Positions 57,276 through 64,000 of a stretch of DNA of 64,000 nucleotides are shown here, in pieces. The stretch is from Nostoc parmelioides FACHB-3921. GTDB taxonomy: Bacteria > Cyanobacteriota > Cyanobacteriia > Cyanobacteriales > Nostocaceae. The translations under genes were made by a program, and so were the position numbers. The stretch lies in the NCBI RefSeq assembly GCF_014696625.1, contig NZ_JACJQL010000040.1, forward strand, positions 1 through 64,000. Reading direction: 5' to 3'. How positions within the stretch are numbered: the first letter of the stretch is position 1; each line of letters starts with the position of its first letter. Under the pieces are notes generated by a model. That model was not told where the DNA came from, made no database searches, and was given only the letters and a program-made list of their open reading frames with translations.

Positions 57276-59909
57276 ATGTCCTTTGTACCTTTACATATTC
57301 ATAGTGATTACAGCCTGCTGGATGGGGCTAGTCAGCTACCTGAGTTGATTGATCAAGCGATCGCCTTGGGTATGAAAGCGATCGCTGTTACCGATCACGG
57401 TGTCATGTATGGTGCGATCGAACTACTGAAAATTTGCCGCAGTAAGAATATTAAGCCCATCATTGGCAACGAAATGTATATCCTTAACGGCGATCTGGCA
57501 AAACAAGAACGTGGTCGCCCTAAATATCATCAAGTTGTTTTAGCTAAAAATACTAAAGGTTACAAAAACTTAGTCAAATTAACTACAATCTCTCACCTCC
57601 AAGGTGTGCAAGGTAAAGGTATTTTTTCTCGACCTTGTATTAATAAAGATTTGCTCAAAGAGTATCATGAGGGCTTAATTGTCACCAGTGCTTGTTTAGG
57701 TGGAGAAATTCCCCAAGCAATTCTTAGCAACAGACCAGATGCAGCGCGGAAAGTTGCCAAGTGGTATAAAGATGTTTTTGGTGATGATTTTTATTTAGAA
57801 ATTCAAGACCACGGTTCACAAGAAGACCGTATTGTCAACGTAGAAATTATTAAAATTGCCCGTGAGTTAGAGATTAAATTTGTTGCTACCAATGATTCCC
57901 ATTACATTTCTTGCTTTGATGTAGAAGCACACGACGCATTGCTATGTATTCAAACTGGCAAGCTAATTAGTGAAGATAAGCGAATGCGGTATAGCGGCAC
58001 AGAATATCTCAAATCTGGCGAAGAGATGAAGTTGCTATTCCGCGACCATTTAACCGATGATGTAATTGCAGAGGCGATCGCCACCACAGAAGAAGTTGCT
58101 GATAAAGTCGAGCCTTACCATATTATGGGTGAGCCTCGTATTCCCAACTACCCAATTCCTTCAGGTCATACCCCTGATACTTATGTCGAAGAAGTTGCAT
58201 GGCAAGGACTGTTAGACAAACTCAATCGTAAATCCCGCAACGAAGTCGAGCCAGTCTACAGAGAAAGGCTAGAATATGAACTCAAAATGTTGCAACAAAT
58301 GGGATTCTCCAGCTACTTTTTAGTAGTGTGGGACTATATCAAATTTGCTAGAGATAATAATATCCCTGTGGGGCCTGGTCGGGGTTCGGCGGCTGGTTCC
58401 TTAGTTGCGTACACAATGGGAATTACCAACATTGATCCGGTACATCATGGGTTACTCTTCGAGCGATTTTTGAACCCAGAACGTAAATCAATGCCTGATA
58501 TCGATACAGATTTCTGTATTGAACAACGGGATAAAGTAATTGAATATGTAACAGATAAATATGGAAAAGAAAGAGTCGCGCAAATCATTACTTTTAACCG
58601 TCTAACTTCCAAAGCAGTGTTAAAAGATGTCGCCAGAGTGTTAAACATTCCCTACGGGGAATCTGACAAAATGGCAAAATTAATTCCTGTAGTCCGGGGT
58701 AAACCCACCAAACTGAAGGTGATGATTTCCGATGCTACCCCGGAACCAGAGTTCAAAGAAAAATATGATAACGACCCCAGAGTTCGCCATTGGTTGGATA
58801 TGGCGATGCGAATTGAAGGAACTAACAAAACCTTTGGTGTTCACGCCGCCGGTGTAGTCATTTCTGCTGATCCATTAGATGAAATTGTCCCACTGCAAAA
58901 AAATAATGACGGGTCTGTAATTACTCAATATTTCATGGAAGACCTGGAATCAATGGGTTTGTTAAAAATGGACTTTTTAGGGTTAAAAAACCTAACGATG
59001 ATTCAGAAAACCATTGATTTAATTGAAGAAAAACACGGCTTTAGAATCGATCCTTACGAAATTACTAGTCAAGAACGTAAGGCACAGAAAATATTAGCTA
59101 AAGGTGAATATAAAACTCTGCCAAAAGATGTACAAAAGACTTATGAATTATTGGAATCCGGTGAATTAGAAGGCATATTTCAATTAGAATCTTCAGGGAT
59201 GAAACAGATAGTAAGAGATTTGAAGCCTTCTAATATTGAAGATATTTCTTCTATCTTGGCACTTTACCGACCAGGCCCCTTAGATGCTGGATTAATTCCT
59301 AAGTTTATTAACCGTAAACATGGGCGGGAAAATATAGATTATGAAAGCCAAGTTTTAGAACCAATCTTAAATGAAACCTATGGAATCATGGTCTATCAAG
59401 AGCAAATCATGAAAATTGCTCAAGATATGGCTGGTTATACCTTAGGACAAGCCGACTTGCTGCGCCGTGCGATGGGTAAAAAGAAAGTTTCGGAGATGCA
59501 GAAGCAGCAAGAAAAATTTATTGATGGTTCAACTAAAAATGGTGTCAAGAAGCAAGTAGCTGAAAAGCTATTTGAGGATATGTTGAAATTCGCAGAATAT
59601 TGTTTAAGTTATGATACAGAAGTTTTAACAGTTGAATATGGATTTGTACCCATTGGCGAGATTGTAGAGAAAGGTATTGAGTGTAGTGTATTTAGCATTA
59701 ATAATAATGGTATTGTTTACACCCAACCCATTGCTCAATGGCATCATCGCGGTAAACAAGAAGTATTTGAATATTGTCTTGAAGATGGGTCAATTATTAG
59801 GGCAACAAAAGACCATAAGTTCATGACTCAAGACGGGCAAATGTTGCCGATTGATGAAATATTTGAACAAGAGTTAGACTTGTTGCAAGTGAAGGGTTTA
59901 CCGGAGTAA
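57276..59909 (+). CDS. dnaE: DNA polymerase III alpha subunit, N-terminal half with split intein (DnaE-N)
   Basis: The 877-residue protein begins with a PHP domain ([19 protein letters not shown]; residues 1-~270), followed by the polymerase palm (GRGSAAGS ~370; catalytic Asp pair in PDIDTDF ~407) and thumb. The last 102 residues (776-877, from CLSYDTEVL) are the N half of the naturally split DnaE intein, so the extein ends at FAEY. Truncation relative to a normal ~1170-residue DnaE is therefore genuine architecture, not a frameshift. The C half with Int-C must be encoded elsewhere and is joined by protein trans-splicing. GGGAGAG lies 6 nt before the ATG. Confidence 0.97.
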   Translation: MSFVPLHIHSDYSLLDGASQLPELIDQAIALGMKAIAVTDHGVMYGAIELLKICRSKNIKPIIGNEMYILNGDLAKQERGRPKYHQVVLAKNTKGYKNLVKLTTISHLQGVQGKGIFSRPCINKDLLKEYHEGLIVTSACLGGEIPQAILSNRPDAARKVAKWYKDVFGDDFYLEIQDHGSQEDRIVNVEIIKIARELEIKFVATNDSHYISCFDVEAHDALLCIQTGKLISEDKRMRYSGTEYLKSGEEMKLLFRDHLTDDVIAEAIATTEEVADKVEPYHIMGEPRIPNYPIPSGHTPDTYVEEVAWQGLLDKLNRKSRNEVEPVYRERLEYELKMLQQMGFSSYFLVVWDYIKFARDNNIPVGPGRGSAAGSLVAYTMGITNIDPVHHGLLFERFLNPERKSMPDIDTDFCIEQRDKVIEYVTDKYGKERVAQIITFNRLTSKAVLKDVARVLNIPYGESDKMAKLIPVVRGKPTKLKVMISDATPEPEFKEKYDNDPRVRHWLDMAMRIEGTNKTFGVHAAGVVISADPLDEIVPLQKNNDGSVITQYFMEDLESMGLLKMDFLGLKNLTMIQKTIDLIEEKHGFRIDPYEITSQERKAQKILAKGEYKTLPKDVQKTYELLESGELEGIFQLESSGMKQIVRDLKPSNIEDISSILALYRPGPLDAGLIPKFINRKHGRENIDYESQVLEPILNETYGIMVYQEQIMKIAQDMAGYTLGQADLLRRAMGKKKVSEMQKQQEKFIDGSTKNGVKKQVAEKLFEDMLKFAEYCLSYDTEVLTVEYGFVPIGEIVEKGIECSVFSINNNGIVYTQPIAQWHHRGKQEVFEYCLEDGSIIRATKDHKFMTQDGQMLPIDEIFEQELDLLQVKGLPE
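59601..59906 (+). other. Split intein N-fragment (DnaE Int-N)
   Basis: The 102-residue segment starts at Cys1 (CLSYDTE) and contains the block B ATKDHKF motif (TxxH). It ends [12 protein letters not shown]. It matches the Nostoc/Anabaena DnaE Int-N pattern closely and lacks the C-terminal blocks, which reside on the separately encoded Int-C. The codons are continuous with the dnaE extein. Confidence 0.97.
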
Positions 59910-59928
59910 TTTATCTATTATGTATTCA

Positions 59929-59959
59929 GAACCCCGACTTTTTAAAAAAGTCGGGGTTC
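59929..59959. terminator. Strong hairpin downstream of dnaE-N
   Basis: GAACCCCGACTTTTT (929-943 of this kb) pairs with AAAAAGTCGGGGTTC (945-959). The practical stem is GAACCCCGACTT/AAGTCGGGGTTC with an A/T loop, followed rightwards by TCTTTAT. It lies 20 nt past the dnaE-N stop and 29 nt before the convergent small gene's stop, so it probably serves both. Confidence 0.8.
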
Positions 59960-59987
59960 TTTATGGCCTAAAATAATGCGCTGAGAA

Positions 59988-60338
59988 CTACCACCAAATA
60001 CGATTTCCGTTTTCATCCATTCTAGCTTGACGAATTACATCAGAAATTTCTTCGGCATCTTTGACGTGATGTAATGCTTTTTGTTCGCCATTAGGTTCGT
60101 CAACAACAAAGTAGGTAGGCACTTTAATATGATCACCTGTAATGTCTGGTGCATCTACAGCCACCTGCTTGGCTTTCTCTTCGATTGATTGGGGTTCGTC
60201 GGCAATTCTATCTCCTGGGTTTGCGGTTAAGTTTCTTTCTTTGGCAGTTGGTTCCTCGCGGGAATGCCAATCTTTACTTACAGGTTGTTTAATTTCTTTT
60301 GGTTGATTATTTTGATTTTCTGGTTTTTCGTTAGTCAT
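59988..60338 (-). CDS. Small acidic hydrophilic protein, unknown function
   Basis: I do not recognise a named family. The 116-residue protein (start MTNEKPENQNNQ at 60338) has a disordered, charged N-terminal half and an ordered C-terminal segment (about 75-116: VPTYFVVDEPNGEQKALHHV, then IRQARMDENGNRIWW). An upstream in-frame GTG at 60377 is less likely. It faces dnaE-N across a shared hairpin and is about 180 nt from the start of the next minus-strand gene's stop. No membrane or signal segment is present. Confidence 0.65.
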   Translation of the reverse strand: MTNEKPENQNNQPKEIKQPVSKDWHSREEPTAKERNLTANPGDRIADEPQSIEEKAKQVAVDAPDITGDHIKVPTYFVVDEPNGEQKALHHVKDAEEISDVIRQARMDENGNRIWW

Positions 60339-60519
60339 GGCTATTTCAAGATTAAAATCTTTTTTGTTTACTAACACACTCTAAAAAATCAAATGTTAAT
60401 TGAGTTCCTTCCCTAGTGAGAGTTTTCTATTTTGGTAAAAATTACATATCTAAGGATATATCTCAGCCTATACATTTAGATGTAACCTCAGACGTGGGAA
60501 ACAGAAGCAAAAGATATAT

Positions 60520-61497
60520 TTATTTCTTTAGTTCAAAAGGCGTATATTTTCCACCCAAGGCTTCTACAATAGCGCGTGTGTTTGCCTCCATCATTTTGAT
60601 ATAGGAATCGCCATTACTTCCTTTAGCACCAATGGAATCAGAGTAGAGTTGATTTGGTGCTAGTTTTATCCCTGCTTCTTCGGCAACAGTTCTAATTAAA
60701 GTGGGATTAATTGTAGTTTCGGCAAAAATTGCAGGTACACCGATCTTTTTAATCGAGTCTACTAATCTTTTAACTGTTTGGGCGCTTGGCTGTTCTTCAG
60801 TGCTAATGCCAATTAAAGTACCAGCGATCGCCAGACCATAAGCTCGTCCATAATATTGGAAAGCATCGTGGGTTGTTATCAGTTTGCGTTTATCAGGCGG
60901 AATTGTCTGTATCTGCTGATTAATCCAGCTATGCAACTGTTTTAATTCATCTGTAAGCTGTGATGCCCTCTGAGTATATTTTTCTCTATCTTCAGGGGAT
61001 AACTCAATTAAAGCATCTCGAATAGCATTAACCATAGCCACAGCATTTTCTGCACTCCCCCAAACATGAGGATCTGGCACTACTTCACCTTTACCTTTAT
61101 CTAACTGCAAAGGTTTGACAACTTCCCCCACTGCTAACTTTATGGCTTTACTACCCGCAGCATTCATTAACTTAATCAACCCTGGTTCTAAGTTGTAGCC
61201 GTTGTACAAAATCAAGTCAGCTTGTTCTAAAACTCTGCTGTCGGCTGGTACTGGTTCGTAAACATGAGGATCTGTCCCTGGCTTTAATATTCCGGTTAAT
61301 TGAATTTCTTCTCCCCCAACTTCCTGTGCTAAATCAGCAATGATGGTACTAGTTGCTACTACTTGCGGCTTACCATCTGCGTCCGCAGGAGTACGGCTGG
61401 AGTTGACTGAGGCACATCCACCTATCAAAAGTCCCACAAATACGACTAATACAGATTGCCAGCAAAATCTGGCTTTTGAGTGAGTGATTGCATTCAT
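60520..61497 (-). CDS. mntC: Metal ABC transporter solute-binding lipoprotein (MntC-like)
   Basis: The 325-residue lipoprotein has a signal peptide ending in a lipobox (LIGGC, Cys28) and belongs to the ZnuA/MntC cluster A-I family. Likely metal ligands are His in TDPHVYEP, His in PDPHVWG, Glu in FAETTIN and Asp in LYSDSIG. The His-rich loop typical of ZnuA is absent; the corresponding loop is short (LDKGKGEVVPDP), which favours Mn over Zn. It is divergent from mntA across 92 bp, which presumably holds both promoters. Confidence 0.88.
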   Translation of the reverse strand: MNAITHSKARFCWQSVLVVFVGLLIGGCASVNSSRTPADADGKPQVVATSTIIADLAQEVGGEEIQLTGILKPGTDPHVYEPVPADSRVLEQADLILYNGYNLEPGLIKLMNAAGSKAIKLAVGEVVKPLQLDKGKGEVVPDPHVWGSAENAVAMVNAIRDALIELSPEDREKYTQRASQLTDELKQLHSWINQQIQTIPPDKRKLITTHDAFQYYGRAYGLAIAGTLIGISTEEQPSAQTVKRLVDSIKKIGVPAIFAETTINPTLIRTVAEEAGIKLAPNQLYSDSIGAKGSNGDSYIKMMEANTRAIVEALGGKYTPFELKK

Positions 61498-61589
61498 CAG
61501 ACTGTTATAGTTATTTTCATATTTTTCTCATTTTTTAAGTTACATTATTTTCATAATCTTTTCATTTTTTACGTCTCGGAAATGACACC

Positions 61590-62387
61590 ATGCAAATTGC
61601 GAACTTTTCCTTAGCAACTAATTCCATGCGGGAACCAGTGGATACCTCAACAGCAACAGCAGCAATTAATATCTCCCATCTAGGGGTACACTACCGTACG
61701 CAAGAAGCCTTGCGGGATGTTAACTGTATTGTCAAACCGGGACGACTGACAGGAATATTTGGCCCTAACGGCGCTGGTAAAAGCACCCTCATGAAAGCAA
61801 TGTTAGGCTTGGTTCCCGTTAGCAGTGGTAGGGTACTATACCAGAACAAACCCCTCATGCAGCAATTGGGGAAAGTTGCTTACGTTCCCCAACGTAGCCA
61901 AATTGACTGGACTTATCCCGCCACAGTTTGGGATGTAGTGATGATGGGACGGGTAAAGAAAACAGGTTGGTTACGTAGTTTCTCGGCTGTGAGTCGCCAA
62001 GTTGCCAAGAATGCCTTAGAACGAGTGGGAATGCTGGATTATTGCGATCGCCCCATAGGACAATTATCAGGGGGACAACAACAACGGGTGTTCTTAGCGA
62101 GGGCTTTGGCACAACAAGCAGACATATTCTGTTTTGATGAACCCTTGGTAGGTATTGATCAAAAAACCCAAACAGTCATTTTTGAGGTTTTCCACGAATT
62201 AGCTGCGGCTAACAAAATTGTGTTGGTAGTTAACCACGACTTAGGCGAATCTATCAGCCATTTTGATGATTTAGTATTACTCAACCGTGAATTAATCGCC
62301 ACAGGTTCCCGTCAACAAGTACTTACAGACGATAACTTGCAGCAAGCTTATGGCGGTAAAGTCATCTACTTCTCGGATGCAGCTTGA
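61590..62387 (+). CDS. mntA: Manganese/zinc ABC transporter ATP-binding protein (MntA-like)
   Basis: The 265-residue ATPase has Walker A GPNGAGKST, signature LSGGQQQR and Walker B IFCFDEP, in the arrangement of metal-uptake ATPases (VAYVPQRSQIDW, TVWDVVMMGR). The first residues are unrelated to the ATPase fold, so a later start at MREP (61626) is possible. It works with the permease 274 bp downstream and the lipoprotein divergent upstream. Confidence 0.9.
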   Translation: MQIANFSLATNSMREPVDTSTATAAINISHLGVHYRTQEALRDVNCIVKPGRLTGIFGPNGAGKSTLMKAMLGLVPVSSGRVLYQNKPLMQQLGKVAYVPQRSQIDWTYPATVWDVVMMGRVKKTGWLRSFSAVSRQVAKNALERVGMLDYCDRPIGQLSGGQQQRVFLARALAQQADIFCFDEPLVGIDQKTQTVIFEVFHELAAANKIVLVVNHDLGESISHFDDLVLLNRELIATGSRQQVLTDDNLQQAYGGKVIYFSDAA

Positions 62388-62504
62388 ACAAGGGTTTAGG
62401 GGTGTGAGGGTATAGGGGTATAGGGGTTTGAAACCCTTACACTTAGTATCAACAGAAAATCTGGTTGCCTAAGTCCCATAACTCATAACAACGTACAACA
62501 ACTA

Positions 62505-62607
62505 ATACCAATTCAATTAATGATGGCAACACATCCTTGGGTGAAGACGCGATAAATCGCGTCTCTACAGATGGTTTATTTGTCGCATTCTGTTTTCAAA
62601 TTGGTAT
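62505..62607 (-). mobile_element. MITE copy 2, inverted relative to copy 1
   Basis: This 103-bp element has ends ATACCAATTCAATT and CAAATTGGTAT and the palindrome AAGACGCGATAAATCGCGTC. Its reverse complement matches the element at 57017-57118 almost throughout. It splits mntA from mntB, the spacer (62388-62661) otherwise containing GGGGTAT-type heptamers. The inverted copies bracket dnaE-N, the small gene, mntC and mntA. Confidence 0.8.
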
Positions 62608-62661
62608 AACAACTGACTATTGACAATGGACTAATGACCACTGACTAATGACTAAATATCC

Positions 62662-63507
62662 ATGTTAGAAGCTTTAATTGAGCCATTGCAATATGGCTTT
62701 ATGCAGCGATCGCTTGTGATTGCTATTTTAGTAGGTTTGTTGTGTGCGGTTGTGGGTAGTTACTTGATGGTGCAAAGATTGGCACTTTTGGGTGACGCTA
62801 TCAGTCACTCGGTTTTACCAGGACTAGCGATCGCTTTCATGGTGGGCGCTAACATATTTGTGGGCGCATTTATTGCTGGGGTTTTGAGTACGATAGCGAT
62901 CGCTTGGATTAGGACGCGATCGCCCATCAAAGAAGATGCTGCAATGGGTATCGTATTTTCAGCATTCTTCGCCTTGGGTATTACCCTCATTACCGTTGTT
63001 CAAAAAGATAATAAAATCGACCTCAATCACTTTTTATTTGGTAATATCCTTGGCGTTACTGTTGATGAGGTACGTGATACCGCCATTATCGCCGCTATCG
63101 TTTTAACAGTCGTAATTTTATTATATAAAGAACTGTTATTTTACACCTTCGATCCTTTAGGCGCTCAAGCCGCAGGCTTACCAGTAAATCGCTTAAACTT
63201 TGGTTTAATGCTACTGATTGCCTTAACAATAGTCGCCAGTATGAAAGCAGTAGGCGTAATTTTAGTACTATCACTGTTAATTACACCAGGAGCAACCGCT
63301 TATCTATTAGTGAAACGTTTGCACCAAGTCATGATCTTAGGCGCAGGGATAGGCGTTTTTTCGAGTATTAGCGGTATGTACCTGAGTTACTTTTATAATT
63401 TACCCTCCGGCCCGGCGATCGTTTTAGTAGTTTCAGGACTATTTCTATTAGCATTATTATTCAGTCCCAAACACGGAATTTTAATATCAACCTCATATCA
63501 AAAATGA
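62662..63507 (+). CDS. mntB: Manganese/zinc ABC transporter permease (MntB-like)
   Basis: The 281-residue ABC-3 family permease has about eight hydrophobic segments and the family stretch GSYLMVQRLALLGDAISHSV near the start. It also has SMKAVGVILVLSLLITPGATAYLLV, given here in two parts: SMKAVGVILVLSLL and ITPGATAYLLV. It completes the transporter with mntA and mntC. The 274-bp gap from mntA is occupied by a MITE and heptamers, so its expression may depend on read-through or a promoter in the element. Confidence 0.9.
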   Translation: MLEALIEPLQYGFMQRSLVIAILVGLLCAVVGSYLMVQRLALLGDAISHSVLPGLAIAFMVGANIFVGAFIAGVLSTIAIAWIRTRSPIKEDAAMGIVFSAFFALGITLITVVQKDNKIDLNHFLFGNILGVTVDEVRDTAIIAAIVLTVVILLYKELLFYTFDPLGAQAAGLPVNRLNFGLMLLIALTIVASMKAVGVILVLSLLITPGATAYLLVKRLHQVMILGAGIGVFSSISGMYLSYFYNLPSGPAIVLVVSGLFLLALLFSPKHGILISTSYQK

Positions 63508-63527
63508 ATCAATTCAAAATCCAAAAT

Positions 63528-64000
63528 TCAAAATAAATTACCAATTACCAATTCTCTCCACCTTCTCACACTTGCCTGCAACTCCCCTGACAACCAACCA
63601 TCAAACTGCGGATACACAGGCAAACGTGGCATCAAATCCCAACCCGCAGGCTGTAAAACTTCTCTCAATTCCTCCGCCTGAAGATGAGGATAATCAGGAT
63701 TAACTTCATCTTTCGGCCCAATTCCCCCTAAATCTCTCGCACCCGCTTCTACACAAGCCAGTAACCATCGCTCATCTTTAACTAAATTTGGCGGAATTTG
63801 AATTGTAATATCTAATGGTAAAATCTGGCGTGCTTTAGCAATAACTTCTGGTAAATGATGGGGATTAAAAGCTGGCGCGTTAAATGTCTGCTGATTTCCT
63901 GGGCTGTGGGGTTGTAAAATAACTTCCTGAATATGATGGTAACGCTGATGTAATTTCGATATGGCTTCTAGTGTCTCCCAGCAATCATCATTAGTTTCCC
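63528..64000 (-). CDS. cofG: CofG (FO synthase subunit 1), C-terminal part, runs off window
   Basis: The frame on the minus strand is open from the window edge to the TGA at 63528-63530 (about 157 residues). It reads the C-terminal third of the radical-SAM 7,8-didemethyl-8-hydroxy-5-deazariboflavin synthase subunit CofG: ILQPHSPGNQQTFNAPAF, ITIQIPPNL, ARDLGGIGPKDEVNPDYPHL and WDLMPRLPVYPQF. The [4Fe-4S] CxxxCxxC part is outside the window. FO is the photolyase deazaflavin chromophore precursor. The stop lies 18 nt from the convergent mntB stop. Confidence 0.88.
   Translation of the reverse strand, partial: ETNDDCWETLEAISKLHQRYHHIQEVILQPHSPGNQQTFNAPAFNPHHLPEVIAKARQILPLDITIQIPPNLVKDERWLLACVEAGARDLGGIGPKDEVNPDYPHLQAEELREVLQPAGWDLMPRLPVYPQFDGWLSGELQASVRRWRELVIGNLF

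Noticed and set aside
59601-59909. Apparent truncation or frameshift of dnaE
   Set aside because: The terminal 102 residues are a canonical split-intein N half, so the shortened gene is genuine.

Overview
The window comes from a filamentous, heterocyst-type cyanobacterium close to Nostoc/Anabaena. The evidence is the dense GCGATCGC (HIP1) octamers, the heptanucleotide short tandem repeats and small palindromic repeats in the spacers, a dnaE gene that ends in a DnaE-type split-intein N half, and cyanobacterial protein families (AAA-like/WD40, GUN4, DUF1822, Mn-type ABC transporter, CofG). All calls were made by eye from sequence; no database search was run.

Layout. 0.6-6.3 kb (+): two AAA-like (STAND-type) ATPases, the second fused through a membrane helix to 14 WD40 repeats. 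A convergent GUN4-domain protein overlaps its end. 8.1-17.6 kb (-): a microviridin-type RiPP locus. It holds a 47-residue precursor (mdnA, 15096-15239), a leader-only relic of a second precursor, two ATP-grasp ligases (mdnB, mdnC), two paralogous ABC exporters, a LamG-patatin lipase and a small Gly-rich membrane protein. No GNAT acetyltransferase is seen. 17.8-53.6 kb (-): a collinear hybrid NRPS/PKS cluster of five megasynthase genes plus three tailoring genes that match the leucine-to-4-methylproline pathway.

Reading of the assembly line: an AL/A-KR-PCP loading module makes a 2-hydroxyacyl starter. NRPS modules then follow with pocket residues suggesting Ile, Ser, (4-methyl)Pro and Phe. Next is a PKS module (KS-AT-cMT-ACP, no KR) that would insert an alpha-methyl beta-keto C2 unit. 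The last protein is (Me)Pro, then a probably basic residue with an E domain, then a terminal C-PCP-TE module with no adenylation domain. The block hydroxyacid-Ile-Ser-MePro-Phe-ketide resembles nostopeptolide/nostocyclopeptide logic, but the whole order does not match a product I can name.

53.9-56.9 kb (+): a divergent sigma-70-like factor, a DUF1822 protein and a DUF4870-like membrane protein. 57.3-64 kb: housekeeping flank with split-intein dnaE-N, a small acidic protein, mntC and divergent mntA/mntB, and the 3' part of cofG running off the edge.

Main points for a second look: the mdnA gene and its leader-only paralogue; the adenylation-less last module; an array of GACAGTTAAG-like boxes with similar spacing upstream of both mdnA and the NRPS cluster; intergenic heptamer repeats carried in frame inside the C and PKS domains; a MITE that supplies the stop codon of the dehydrogenase gene; and an inverted MITE pair around dnaE/mnt.
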